Positions 1-8,818 of a stretch of 57,274 bases of DNA are shown here, one piece after another. Within the stretch, counting starts at the first letter, position 1. The number at the start of each line of letters is the position of its first letter. The stretch lies in the NCBI RefSeq assembly GCF_022836495.1, contig NZ_BQXM01000035.1, positions 1-57,274 on the forward strand. Reading direction: 5' to 3'. Under the pieces are notes generated by a model. That model made no database searches and was not told the DNA's origin. It saw nothing but the letters and a program-made list of their open reading frames with translations. Origin of the DNA: Desulforhabdus sp. TSK. GTDB lineage: Bacteria > Desulfobacterota > Syntrophobacteria > Syntrophobacterales > Syntrophobacteraceae. The translations under genes were made by a program, and so were the position numbers.

Positions 1-77
1 CACTTCAGAATGATTGGCATATATCCATTCCGGAAAAACCACGGAGTCCCTGCTGGTTCTGATAGCCGGCACCATGC

Positions 78-350
78 TCATTCTTTCGTCCAATTGTTGA
101 TCCCACCTACACTTATTGAGAAGTTACCTTCCACATAGATGCCGCCATGCCCGCCGACCCAGTTACGCAGAACCTGTGTATGGTAGGCCAGCGATTCACC
201 CTTGAGCTTAATCAACTCAGCCAGATGCTCCTTTTCGATGTCGACAGACCATAGGTAGAGCCCAAACAATACGCCGGACCAGATCAGCCCCACCAGCGCT
301 ACCCAGATATGCAATTGCGTAACTCTATCAAAGCAGTGCGATTTGAACAT
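78..350 (-). pseudogene. Truncated membrane sensor N-terminus
   Basis: A 90-residue reading frame with a good ribosome site (AGAGGGG) before its ATG. Residues about 12-35 form one membrane segment. The following stretch, including LRNWVGGHGGIYVE, resembles the start of the periplasmic Tll0287/DUF3365-type sensor domain found ahead of histidine kinases. The frame then stops at TGA, far short of such proteins. An overlapping frame starting MSMVPAIRTS (ATG at 81) runs off the window edge and may be a separate gene or the frameshifted remainder. The family call is from motif memory only. Confidence 0.45.
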
Positions 351-548
351 CCCACCCCTCTCTTGACATCCGCCGGAACAAGCTGGTGAAAAAAATATCC
401 CAATTATCTGTCATGATATTTGTTTCACCCTAATCGTGAAGACAGAGAGAAAGCTTAAACAGAAAATCCTTCTCAGCGCCTGGCCGAGTCACAGGAGCAG
501 GAGAATTGAAGGATGGGCAATTAAGCAGATGAAAGTGGACCCAGCTCC

Positions 549-567
549 TCCCCCTTTATCAAAGGGG
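549..567. repeat. CCCCCTTT palindrome, single copy
   Basis: TCCCCCTTTATCAAAGGGG is one arm pair of the palindrome family that recurs at 15979-16061 and 33369-33484. It lies in the 290-base gap between the two decayed genes, in which nothing else was recognised. Confidence 0.6.
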
Positions 568-639
568 TATTTTCATTGTAGATCATCCTATCGTGCGGGG
601 TGCCCGCCTGATTCCGTATCTGCATGGAGAGGATGAAAT

Positions 640-1092
640 ATGATGAATTTCTCGAGACTACTTCTCATTGCAGTCCTGGCCCTCTTCTTCACGATGCAGG
701 CATACAGCACGGAAGCGAGGGCGTACGTCCGGGTGTGCAGGACGGGGAGGTCTGGTGGTTCGAGGATGGTCAGGGCCGGAGATTTTTCTCCCTGGGGGAC
801 AACTGCATTGGCGGGTGCTTCGGGCGTGCGGAAGATCTTCCCATGGAGCCATCGAGAAGGCAGTGCATCATTTCCTTATGGAGGCAAAGACCCCGTAGTT
901 CTCCCTGGAAGATTTCAGGCCCTCCCCCGCATCCCCCTGGATACTGACCATAGGCTACCAGAACACCAGCGAAATCTACCTGGCGTCCTGGCGCGGCATC
1001 GTTTTCTTCCCTGAGATGAAGATCCCTGCAGCCTTTTCGCCTTTCACGTCCGGCTTTTTTTGTCTTCAGAGTGCTGACGGCACCAAGTCTCG
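640..1092 (+). pseudogene. Broken secreted protein gene
   Basis: The start encodes a clear Sec signal peptide (MMNFSRLLLIAVLALFFTMQ, cleavage near YSTEARA) after a GAGAGGATGAA ribosome site. Coding-like sequence then moves to a second frame (about 740-870: EVWWFEDGQGRRFFSLG and NCIGGCFGRAEDLPMEPSRR). It moves to a third frame from about 840 on (EKAVHHFLMEAKTP, then FSLEDFRPSPASPWILTIGY and YLASWRGIVFFPEMK). The third frame also carries an in-frame TAG at 896-898. The FFSLG-NCIGGC region resembles exported glycoside-hydrolase-like hypothetical proteins, but the family is not certain. Two frame changes plus a stop mean it is dead. Its end overlaps the 3' end of the convergent MFS gene. Confidence 0.5.
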
Positions 1093-2354
1093 GTAGTGAA
1101 GAGGGTGAGGAGCGCCGCCACCATCATCCACCCGACCATCAGGAGAAAGCTCCATTGGTATGCGGATGCCTCGTAAAGGCGTACGCCGTTCTGCATCGTT
1201 CCCTCCCACTGGAGGTCCAGCATCCAGCCGATGGCGGGCTGCAGGACCATGGGGCCGGACATGGACCCCATGTTGCAGATTCCCGAAACGGTCCCGGCCA
1301 GTTCCGCGGGAACGGATTCCTTGGAAAAGGCAAAGCCGACGATCAAGGCACCGGATGCCACGGCGGCCAGAGTCGCAATGACGACGAAGGATACGAGGGG
1401 CAGGGAGGGCAGGTAAAGGGCTGCCGCCCAGCCCAGGGCCGCCGTGATGGTCGCTGCCAGGTAGGGGAGCTTTCTGCGGCCGATGCCGTCCGAAAGTGCG
1501 CCGAGAAGGGGGCCTGCCAGGGCCCAGGCCAGCATCATCCCGGAAGTGATGGCCGCGCTGGTGGATGGGGAAAGCTGATAGCGAGCTCCCAGGTAGGGGA
1601 CGCCCCACAATCCGCAGAAGGCCAGAACGGTTCCCGTCATTGCCCCCTGCGAGAGGAAGAGCAGCAGAGTATTGCGATAGTGAAAGGTTCGCGCGAGTCC
1701 CCCCAGCAGGTGCCTCACTGTCGTTTGAGGGGGAGCCTCGATCTTGGGGGCGAAGGACGCGTAGCCTTTCTCCGAAGGGTCGTCTCGGACCATCGACCAC
1801 ACGGCGATTCCGATGCCCAAAGACAGGAGGCTCATGGTGTACATTATCCCGCGCCAGCCCATCTCTTCCAGCAGGAGGCGCAGGGGCACTCCCGCCGATA
1901 CTGCCCCCGCCACTCCGCACAGGAGAGCCACCCCCGTGACGGTAGCGAAGCGCCTGGGGGGAAACCAGTGGACGGCCAGCTTCATGAGGCTCACCCACGC
2001 CACGGCCACGGACCCGCCGATGAGGAGCCTTCCCAGGTTTGCCGGCGCCAGATCCTGGGCCATGGCGAAGAAAAGGGTGCCGAGGGCCGCGATGAAGGAA
2101 CCCGCTGTCAGGAGCTTTCTCGGGCCCCAGTGGTCTGCCAGAAGCCCGGTGGGGATCTGCATGGCCACGTAGCTGTAGAAATAGAACGCGGAAAAATTCC
2201 CCAGCGCCGCGGCCCCGATGTGAAAATCCCTCATGAGCTGATCCGTCAGGACGGCAGGGGCAACCCGCTGGTAGAATCCCGTGAAATAGAACAAAGCACC
2301 GAGTCCCCAGACGAACCAGGAGAGGCGGGCGGGGGGATGGACGCGCTCATTCAT
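1044..2354 (-). CDS. MFS transporter
   Basis: A 436-residue polytopic protein with about 12 hydrophobic segments, typical of the major facilitator superfamily. The loop after the second segment carries the family signature (GLLADHWGPRKLL, compare GxLaDrxGrrk). A second copy appears in the C-terminal half (LGALSDGIGRRKLPYL). The N-terminal FYFTGFYQRVAPAVLTDQL region resembles the organophosphate/anion-cation symporter branch (sugar-phosphate or oxalate/formate type permeases). Substrate cannot be read from the sequence. It is the last gene of the minus-strand block and ends against the broken gene on the other strand. Confidence 0.85.
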   Translation of the reverse strand: MNERVHPPARLSWFVWGLGALFYFTGFYQRVAPAVLTDQLMRDFHIGAAALGNFSAFYFYSYVAMQIPTGLLADHWGPRKLLTAGSFIAALGTLFFAMAQDLAPANLGRLLIGGSVAVAWVSLMKLAVHWFPPRRFATVTGVALLCGVAGAVSAGVPLRLLLEEMGWRGIMYTMSLLSLGIGIAVWSMVRDDPSEKGYASFAPKIEAPPQTTVRHLLGGLARTFHYRNTLLLFLSQGAMTGTVLAFCGLWGVPYLGARYQLSPSTSAAITSGMMLAWALAGPLLGALSDGIGRRKLPYLAATITAALGWAAALYLPSLPLVSFVVIATLAAVASGALIVGFAFSKESVPAELAGTVSGICNMGSMSGPMVLQPAIGWMLDLQWEGTMQNGVRLYEASAYQWSFLLMVGWMMVAALLTLFTTETWCRQHSEDKKSRT

Positions 2355-2378
2355 GCCGGCTCCCTGTGCGCAGTTTAT

Positions 2379-3914
2379 TCATTGAGACTTCAATCCCTGA
2401 TTTCCTGAGGTTTCAAAGCCTCGTTGTGCCAGTTCCACGAGGAGTCGGACTCCGAAGCCGGTCGCTCCTTTGGGGGCGACCCCCAGGTCCTTGTCCGTCC
2501 ACGCCGTGCCGGCGATGTCCAGGTGAGCCCAGGGGATTTTGTCGGGGACGAACTGCTTGAGGAAAATTCCCCCGATGATGGTTCCGGCGGTGCGGTCCCC
2601 CACGTTCTTAAAGTCGGCGGCCTCGCTCTTGATGTAGTCGAAATAAAAATCCCAGAGGGGCAGGGGCCAGAACTTCTCTCCCACTTCCCTCCCCAGGTCC
2701 TGAATTTTCCGGGTCAGCCCTTCGTGGTTTCCCATGAGGCCCGCCACCTCCTTGCCCAGAGCGATGAGGCAGGCGCCCGTCAAGGTGGCCATATCCACGA
2801 TGAGTGCAGGTTCCAGGCGGAGGGAATAGGCCAGGGCGTCACAGAGGATCATGCGCCCCTCGGCGTCCGTGCTGATGACTTCGATGGTCAGGCCCGCCAG
2901 GGAGCGAATGACATCCCCGGGCTTGTAGGCTTTCCCGTCGGGCATGTTCTCCGTGCAGGGAAGGATGGCGACGACCCGGCGCGGGACCTTCAATTTCCCC
3001 AGGATATCGAAGGCGCCCAAAACGGACGCTGCACCGGCCATGTCCTGCTTCATGGCTTCCATGTTGGCACTGGGCTTGATGGAGATGCCTCCCGTATCGA
3101 AGGTGATCCCTTTGCCGATGAACACGAAGGGGGCGTCATTTTCCGTGCCGGGTGGGCGGTGCTCCAGGATGATGACCCAGGCCGGTTCCCGGCTGCCCCG
3201 TGCGACGGCCGTGAACGCCTCCATGCCCAGGATTTGGGCCATCTCATAGCTCAGGACCTGGATATGGAAGCCGTGGTCTTCCGCCAGCCGGCGAGCACTG
3301 TCCGCCAGCAGGGTGGGCGTCACCCGGTTGGCCGGAGCGTTGACCAGGTCCCTGGCAAAGGAGATTCCCGAGGCGACGGCATCCGCTTCGATGGGGACGG
3401 CCCGGAGAGTATCGTCCGGTGCAGCGTCATGGAGGAGGAGCAGGGTTTCCAACGAGGTATAGGCATCCACATCCCTTGTCTTGAGGGCATCGTAGCGGTA
3501 CAGGCCGCAGATCCCTCCAATGAGGGATTCCCGTAGGGCCGTGGCGCGGTCCAGGGGGAGCCCCTCGAAGGCCGCCAGGGGCAGGGCCGGGCGGCTGATC
3601 TGCAGCTCCCGGCACTTGCGAAACGCTCCAGCCGCAGCGCTGCGGAGCTTGTCCAGCTCAAACTTGTCGGCAGGTCCGAGCCCGACAGCGATCAACCTCG
3701 GGATCTCGCAGTCTGCGGGGCCATAATACACGGCCACTTCCTGGTGCTTGCCCTTGAAATCCTGGAGGGCCTGGGACCCGGAGATCCATGGTGCGCTTCC
3801 TTCCATCCAGCGTTTGAAGCCCGGGAGGGGTTCCTCCGATTTTTCGAAGCTGAAGAAGATAATGGCATCTGCCTGCCAGTCCTTCATATCGCGTGTTTGC
3901 CACTCGATGAGCAT
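2379..3914 (-). CDS. pepA: Leucyl aminopeptidase (M17)
   Basis: A 511-residue cytosolic metallo-aminopeptidase that removes N-terminal residues from peptides. The M17 fold is recognised by its C-terminal catalytic half: GKGITFDTGGISIKP supplies the metal-binding Lys and Asp, and STDAEGRMILCDALAY is the NTDAEGRL signature with the remaining Asp/Glu ligands and the catalytic Arg. DMATLTGAC follows as expected. Length is normal for the family. I chose the ATG at 3914 (MLIEWQTRD) because TTTTGAGGAGAACGG precedes it; the upstream part of the open frame overlaps the neighbouring gene. It lies 19 bases after the HesA-type gene, so the two are probably cotranscribed. Confidence 0.93.
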   Translation of the reverse strand: MLIEWQTRDMKDWQADAIIFFSFEKSEEPLPGFKRWMEGSAPWISGSQALQDFKGKHQEVAVYYGPADCEIPRLIAVGLGPADKFELDKLRSAAAGAFRKCRELQISRPALPLAAFEGLPLDRATALRESLIGGICGLYRYDALKTRDVDAYTSLETLLLLHDAAPDDTLRAVPIEADAVASGISFARDLVNAPANRVTPTLLADSARRLAEDHGFHIQVLSYEMAQILGMEAFTAVARGSREPAWVIILEHRPPGTENDAPFVFIGKGITFDTGGISIKPSANMEAMKQDMAGAASVLGAFDILGKLKVPRRVVAILPCTENMPDGKAYKPGDVIRSLAGLTIEVISTDAEGRMILCDALAYSLRLEPALIVDMATLTGACLIALGKEVAGLMGNHEGLTRKIQDLGREVGEKFWPLPLWDFYFDYIKSEAADFKNVGDRTAGTIIGGIFLKQFVPDKIPWAHLDIAGTAWTDKDLGVAPKGATGFGVRLLVELAQRGFETSGNQGLKSQ

Positions 3915-3933
3915 TCCGTTCTCCTCAAAAAGT

Positions 3934-4779
3934 TCACATGGGTTCAAGTGAAAGCAGTTCCGTTCTTCCGCTTTCTCCGTCGAAATACAGGAGCTTGCCG
4001 CTGTAGGCCGATGCTTTTCCCGCAAGAAGGCGCAGCGCTTCCAACGCTTCCAGGCTCCCCAGCACTGCGGCGGTGGGGCCAAGAACCCCCAGGGCCTCTT
4101 CTTCGGCATCTCGGGAGCGCTTCTTCCCGTAGATCTGGTGCAGGTCGGTGGAAGAGTCCGGAAGCAGGGTCGTCATCTGCCCCCACCAGCCGGCTACGGC
4201 GGCATGAATCATGGGAATCCCCAGACGGTGAGCTCTTTCAGCCAGGAGAAAGCGTCCCGGTAGATTGTCCAGGGCGTCCAGCACCAGGTCGGTCCCACGC
4301 ATCAGGTCGTCGGCCTTCCCTTCATCCAGGAGAGAAGGGAAGGCTTCCACCTCCACCAGGGGATTGATGAAGGCCACGCGCTCCTTCCCCACCAACGCTT
4401 TGGGCTGTCCCAGCGTGGCCGTATCGCAGAGCCATTGGCGGTTGAGATTGGAGGCCGTGAAGGTGTCTCCATCCACCAGGCGCAAAAAACCGACTCCCGC
4501 TCTCGCCAGCAGGTGGATCAGCACCCCGCCGAGTCCCCCGCAGCCGCAGATCAGCACTCTGCTGCGGCATAACCGGATCTGCTCCTCCAGGGTCAGGGCC
4601 TGAAAGTTTTTCAGGTAGCGCAGGGGGAAAACGCCGTTTTCCAGGGCTTCCAGCTGCGCCTGCCGGGGGGACAAGCCGTTCTTGGCGGCCCAGGCCAGCA
4701 ACGCCTCGTCATCCATGACCCGTACCGATTGCCCCGCGGTATCGAGGGTCCAAGCCTGTTGGAGCAAATGAGATGTCAT
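3934..4779 (-). CDS. HesA/MoeB/ThiF family adenylyltransferase
   Basis: A 281-residue E1-like enzyme. These proteins adenylate the C-terminus of a ubiquitin-like sulfur carrier (MoaD, ThiS) or another peptide. The Rossmann ATP site is plain (VLICGCGGLGGVLIHLLARAG), followed by LVDGDTFTASNLNRQ, the D..sNLnRQ motif that contacts ATP, and DALDNLPGRF, the conserved D-x-D-N. About 95 residues precede this domain. The CxxC zinc pairs of MoeB are absent, so it belongs to a shorter HesA-like branch. Start ATG 4779 has CAGGGGAGCACCCGG upstream. No carrier protein gene is nearby; the partner is the downstream aminopeptidase gene. Confidence 0.88.
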   Translation of the reverse strand: MTSHLLQQAWTLDTAGQSVRVMDDEALLAWAAKNGLSPRQAQLEALENGVFPLRYLKNFQALTLEEQIRLCRSRVLICGCGGLGGVLIHLLARAGVGFLRLVDGDTFTASNLNRQWLCDTATLGQPKALVGKERVAFINPLVEVEAFPSLLDEGKADDLMRGTDLVLDALDNLPGRFLLAERAHRLGIPMIHAAVAGWWGQMTTLLPDSSTDLHQIYGKKRSRDAEEEALGVLGPTAAVLGSLEALEALRLLAGKASAYSGKLLYFDGESGRTELLSLEPM

Positions 4780-4908
4780 CCGGGTGCTCCCCTGTCGTGT
4801 CTTTTCATCGTTCTGCAAATCTTTCTTCAATGATCGGGGAAAGATACACTGATGTGACACCGGGTCGCAATCGTAATCATGGGCGCTGCGCGGGGAGATG
4901 GATGCACA

Positions 4909-5014
4909 ATGCTGCTTAACCGGCTTTCGTCATTCCGGCGAAAGCCGGAATCCAGGAAAATGAAGACTTTCTGGACCCCGGTTTTCACCGGGGTGACGTT
5001 GAGTCAGCACCATT
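4909..5014. mobile_element. MITE-like element, copy A
   Basis: A 106-base element bounded on both sides by the 14-base direct repeat GAGATGGATGCACA (4895-4908 and 5015-5028). Inside are degenerate inverted ends and two palindromic cores: 4928-4955 (CGTCATTCCGGCGAAAGCCG...) and 4971-4998 (...CCCCGGTTTTCACCGGGGTG). Read on the other strand it matches the element at 16259-16377 almost base for base through the core and about 17 of 20 bases at one end. No coding capacity. It sits between the divergent HesA-type and serC genes. Confidence 0.7.
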
Positions 5015-5053
5015 GAGATGGATGCACAGGGGGGCTCGGGCAGGAAAATGTCG

Positions 5054-5082
5054 TTGACAAAAGGTGCCGGCCTCATTACCGT
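5054..5082 (+). promoter_or_regulatory. Candidate serC promoter
   Basis: A perfect -35 box TTGACA (5054-5059) is followed 17 bases later by TACCGT (5077-5082), a weak -10. This would give a leader of about 60 bases before serC. The rest of the 372-base gap 4780-5151 holds the MITE-like element and nothing else recognised. Confidence 0.4.
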
Positions 5083-5151
5083 GAGCCTTTCTCTTGATCT
5101 GTCAATGAGGGATACAGGTTCTATCAGGATTTTGTCCAAGGGAGGAAACGA

Positions 5152-6237
5152 ATGACTCAGCGGATTCACAACTTCAATGCCGGACCGGCTGCACTGCCTC
5201 TACCGGTCCTCGAACATATTCAAAACGAGATGCTGGATTTTCGGGGGTCCGGAATGTCGGTGCTGGAAGTCAGCCACCGTTCCAAGTGGTTTGAAGACGT
5301 GCTGGATGACACCATTGTACGTGTCAAGCGATTGCTCAAACTGGACGACCGGTACCATGTGCTGTTTTTGCAGGGCGGCGCCAGCATGCAGTTCTGCATG
5401 GTCCCCATGAACCTGGCCGTTCCTGGAAAGCCGGTGGATTATGTGGATACGGGAACCTGGTCCACGAAGGCCATCAAGGAAGCGCGCATCCAGGGGCTGG
5501 ACGTGCGGGTGATCGCCAGTTCCGAGGCGGACGCATTCACTTACATTCCGAAGGAAATTCCCGTGGACGGCAAGGCGGCTTATCTTCACCTCACTTCCAA
5601 CAACACCATCCGGGGGACTCAATGGCCTGCCTTTCCCGATGGTGCGGGCGTTCCCTTCGTGTGCGACATGTCTTCGGACATCTTCAGCCGGGTGTTCGAT
5701 CCCAAGCCCTTCGGACTGATTTATGCCGGCGCCCAGAAAAATGCCGGACCTGCGGGGGTGACCCTGGTCATCGTGCGGGACGACATGCTCCAGCGGGTGC
5801 CCAAGACGCTCCCCTCCATGCTCAAGTACACGACCTACTCGGAAAAGAAATCCATGTACAACACTCCTCCCACCTTCGCCATCTACGTGGTGGGACTGGT
5901 GACCCGCTGGATTGAAGAGACGGTCGGCGGCATGGAAAAGATGGAAGCGGTCAACAACCAGAAAGCGGCCTTGATCTATGATTACATAGACAGCCAGAAT
6001 TTCTACCGGGGAACTGCAATGCCCGATTCCCGCTCCCGGATGAACGTCACCTTTCGTCTGCCCACGGAAGAATTGGAGCAGAAGTTCATCAAGGAATCTC
6101 TTGCCGAGGGGCTGGGCGGCCTCAAGGGGCACCGTTCGGTGGGCGGCTGCAGGGCGTCCATTTATAACGCCGTTTCCCTGGAAGGCGTTCAGGCCCTGGT
6201 CCAATTCATGAAAGAATTCGCGCGGAAAAACGGTTGA
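5152..6237 (+). CDS. serC: Phosphoserine aminotransferase
   Basis: A 361-residue PLP enzyme that converts 3-phosphohydroxypyruvate and glutamate to O-phosphoserine in serine biosynthesis, and also serves pyridoxine synthesis. Family hallmarks are the N-terminal FNAGPAALPLPVL, the EVSHRSKWF segment, LFLQGGASMQF (phosphate-binding loop) and the PLP-lysine motif YAGAQKNAGPAGVT. The C-terminal GHRSVGGCRASIYNA is also characteristic. A strong ribosome site AGGGAGGAAACGA precedes the ATG. No other serine-pathway gene is in the window; it stands alone between repeat-rich gaps. Confidence 0.97.
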   Translation: MTQRIHNFNAGPAALPLPVLEHIQNEMLDFRGSGMSVLEVSHRSKWFEDVLDDTIVRVKRLLKLDDRYHVLFLQGGASMQFCMVPMNLAVPGKPVDYVDTGTWSTKAIKEARIQGLDVRVIASSEADAFTYIPKEIPVDGKAAYLHLTSNNTIRGTQWPAFPDGAGVPFVCDMSSDIFSRVFDPKPFGLIYAGAQKNAGPAGVTLVIVRDDMLQRVPKTLPSMLKYTTYSEKKSMYNTPPTFAIYVVGLVTRWIEETVGGMEKMEAVNNQKAALIYDYIDSQNFYRGTAMPDSRSRMNVTFRLPTEELEQKFIKESLAEGLGGLKGHRSVGGCRASIYNAVSLEGVQALVQFMKEFARKNG

Positions 6238-6313
6238 GGCGATTTTGTCATTCCCTCGTGGGGGCAAGGGGGGCTCTTGAAAATCCCCCTTCCTCCATGA
6301 GGGGGGTGATGCC

Positions 6314-6356
6314 GACTCAAGGGGCGTTCGTCATTCCGGCGCAAGCCGGAATCCAG
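6314..6356. repeat. Half copy of the GTCATTCCGGC MITE
   Basis: GACTCAA (6314-6320), CGTTCGTCATTCCGGC and GCAAGCCGGAATCCAG match one end and one core palindrome of the complete elements at 4909-5014 and 16259-16377. The second palindrome and other end are missing. It is in the 3' region of serC. Confidence 0.55.
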
Positions 6357-6375
6357 TACTTCATAGGGTAGCAGG

Positions 6376-6449
6376 GTAGGGTGCATTCCATGCACCATCC
6401 GTATTGAAGCACTGTTTGTATCGACAATGGTGCGTGAAACGCACCCTAC
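6376..6449. repeat. Long GTAGGGTGC inverted repeat
   Basis: Two 23-base arms, 6376-6398 (GTAGGGTGCATTCCATGCAC...) and 6427-6449 (ATGGTGCGTGAAACGCACCC...), are inverted copies with about three mismatches around a 28-base spacer. Each arm is itself palindromic (GGTGC..GCACC). It lies between the convergent serC and PEP-binding genes and could act as a bidirectional terminator or be a REP/MITE-type insertion. Confidence 0.6.
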
Positions 6450-6496
6450 GGAAGCTGCCCCCCGGTGTTTTCACCAGGGACGACATCACTGTACCC

Positions 6497-8818
6497 TCAC
6501 GCCCTCCCTCCCTGTCTGCCGCCTTTCTCCGGCGGTGTGAAGAACCCCACGCCTTTCCGTGCTTCGGAGTCCTGGAGCACCTGCAGGAAGAGCCCGTTCG
6601 TGCTGGATGGAGCATGGATCACCCGGACAACGTCCGCGCAAGGGGCCAGGTCCGGCGTGAGCTCCGAGAGACGGTTGGCGGACCCCAGAAGAAATCCTTC
6701 GTCAAAAATCATGTCCGGCTGATCCGGGTATATGGCCAGGGGTACGATGCGAGCCTCCACGAGGTCACTGAAAAAATGGGTCCCATAGGAGACTTCGGGA
6801 ACAAGCCCGTCTTCTTCAAAGGCGATTTCTCCCAGGATCAGGCAATGGTTGATGTCCGCATATCCCACGGGGACTCCCAGCTGGATGTCGTTGGTTCCCC
6901 ATCGTGCCGGACCAAAGAGGGCATAGCGCTTGTCCTCCAGGAGACGGTTGAGCCGGCTCACCGCCCGGGCAACCGCCATTCGTTCCTCACGGGACGGGAG
7001 CTTTGCGTATCCCCTGGGGTCCACATAAACGATGTATTCAATGCCCCTGATGGCGCTGTTCGTCAGCTCGCGGTTGTTGGTGAAGAGGATTTTGTCCTCC
7101 GGGATATGCTCGGGAAAAATCACCCGGCCCCGGTCCGACCACAGGGCCAGGGGGCGGCACTGCAGGATATACAGCCTGTCGTCGTTCCAGGCAAATTCCA
7201 CGTCCACGGGATAACCGTAGGCAGCCTCCAGTTTCAGGAGAATTTTCCGCATCAGGGGTGCAAAAGGGGTCCTGGAGATAAAATGATGAAAAGTGATGCA
7301 GCTTTCGGAGGACTGGATTTTCTGCCCTTTGAAGAGCGGCGGGGCCAGGTGGCCTTCCTGGTCGATGGAAAAGGCATGGAAAAGCTCCGTGTCGTCCAGG
7401 CTGTCGAGAAGGTCATGGAATGAGACGGATTCAAAGCGCCGCGCTTCGAGGTTGAGGACATCGACCTTTTTCTGGGAATATTTCTTGATGCGATCTGCCG
7501 CAATTTCCGGCCTGAGCATGGGGTGGCTGAGGGGAACCATGAGGGGATAGCCGGGGCCGCTCCGATCCACGGCGCGGGTTCCCAGTCCCAGAACGAGCCG
7601 CACCACGCCTTCATTTTCCTGGATGATGGGGCTCCAGGGGTAGAGATTCCGGGAGAAAGCCACGCCGGCTGCGAAGGGGAAAAAATAGGGACCCCGGCGC
7701 CGGCCCACGACCTTTTGGACGAGGACACTCATCCTTTCATCGAAGTCCAGGAGGCTGTGGTCACGCCGGTAGAGGATTGCAGCGGGGCTGAAGGTGCTTT
7801 TCAGCACCTGTTTCAGGCCCCACATGAAATCGTTGAGACGCTGCCGGAGAGGCCCCTGGTTGGCCAGGAAGACCGATTCATACTTTCCTGAAAACATGAA
7901 CCCGAAATTGTCTTCGAGGAGGCTCGAGGAGCGCAGAATCAGGGGATGCTCTCCCACTTCATCGAGAAAGGCGGAGAAGTCCTCCACGACGTCGGGAGGG
8001 AAAGATGCCCGTTCGAGCAGCTCCCCCATCTTGTCGTAATCGTCCTCGATGACTTCCCGGTTTTTGTACTTCTGGCTGTGAAAGGAATAGAGGTGGTTGT
8101 AGTCGATGAAATCCGACAAAATCCCGGAGCTGAAATAATAGGATTCCGGCATGGCGAGATGGGGTTCAAGGTCCGGGTCCATGGGCTCGTGCCGCGGCAT
8201 GAGGATCCTGTGGGCCAGAAACATGCCGGCCGCTTTGCCGCCGATCATTCCGGACCGCCTCGGACTCCAGTAGGAGTGGGACAAAATATCGTTGACGTCC
8301 CGCATGGTGATGTGCCGTTTGGCGATGCCGATGAAGGAAAGTTGGCTGGAAATGAAATGGTTGAGGAGGGCCACGCGCACGCCTTCGGCTTCATCGGCAG
8401 AGAGGGGGACGCCGCCTTCGGGGAGCTGGCAGAAGGATTTCAGCGCCGCCATGATGCGGCTGGAAGCCGTTCCTTCCGTATTGAGAACTTGCTGGAGCTG
8501 CTGAAACGCGTCTTTTTTCCGAGCCAGTAGGATCGTGCCTCGAATCGTTTCCCGGCTGAAATGGTGGGCAAAATAAAGGTCCATGAGGCTGTCCGTGAAG
8601 TCTTGAAGCTCCTCCGGCGAAGGCGACTCCTCTCCAGGGGGAAAGGCCTGCCGCACTTCTTCCCGGATAGTCTCCCTCCCCGCGATGCCTGCCTCTTCCA
8701 GGGTGGAGAGGAAGAGCCTGCGCATCTCCGCCATCAGCTCGGGGTAGCGCATCATCTCCCGGTAGAGACGATGGGCTTCGACGAGATCCTTCAGGGAGAA
8801 TCCCGTCTCATGATTCAT
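6497..8818 (-). CDS. PEP/pyruvate-binding domain protein
   Basis: A 773-residue protein containing the ATP-grasp-like nucleotide domain of PEP synthase/pyruvate phosphate dikinase. The signs are GMIGGKAAGMFLAHRIL near residue 190, LILRSSSLLEDNFGFMFSGK near 300, GVVRLVLGLGTRAVDR, and VEFAWNDDRLYILQCRPL, where that domain normally ends. It lacks the swivelling phosphohistidine domain and the PEP/pyruvate TIM barrel, so it is not a complete PEP synthase. An N-terminal helical part and about 200 C-terminal residues are unassigned. Its ATG overlaps the glutamate dehydrogenase stop (ATGA), showing translational coupling. The reaction is unknown. Confidence 0.8.
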   Translation of the reverse strand: MNHETGFSLKDLVEAHRLYREMMRYPELMAEMRRLFLSTLEEAGIAGRETIREEVRQAFPPGEESPSPEELQDFTDSLMDLYFAHHFSRETIRGTILLARKKDAFQQLQQVLNTEGTASSRIMAALKSFCQLPEGGVPLSADEAEGVRVALLNHFISSQLSFIGIAKRHITMRDVNDILSHSYWSPRRSGMIGGKAAGMFLAHRILMPRHEPMDPDLEPHLAMPESYYFSSGILSDFIDYNHLYSFHSQKYKNREVIEDDYDKMGELLERASFPPDVVEDFSAFLDEVGEHPLILRSSSLLEDNFGFMFSGKYESVFLANQGPLRQRLNDFMWGLKQVLKSTFSPAAILYRRDHSLLDFDERMSVLVQKVVGRRRGPYFFPFAAGVAFSRNLYPWSPIIQENEGVVRLVLGLGTRAVDRSGPGYPLMVPLSHPMLRPEIAADRIKKYSQKKVDVLNLEARRFESVSFHDLLDSLDDTELFHAFSIDQEGHLAPPLFKGQKIQSSESCITFHHFISRTPFAPLMRKILLKLEAAYGYPVDVEFAWNDDRLYILQCRPLALWSDRGRVIFPEHIPEDKILFTNNRELTNSAIRGIEYIVYVDPRGYAKLPSREERMAVARAVSRLNRLLEDKRYALFGPARWGTNDIQLGVPVGYADINHCLILGEIAFEEDGLVPEVSYGTHFFSDLVEARIVPLAIYPDQPDMIFDEGFLLGSANRLSELTPDLAPCADVVRVIHAPSSTNGLFLQVLQDSEARKGVGFFTPPEKGGRQGGRA

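Noticed and set aside
1071-2408. A 445-codon plus-strand open frame opposite the MFS gene
   Set aside because: It is the complement of a GC-rich membrane-protein gene, lacks hydrophobic or domain structure and has no family resemblance.
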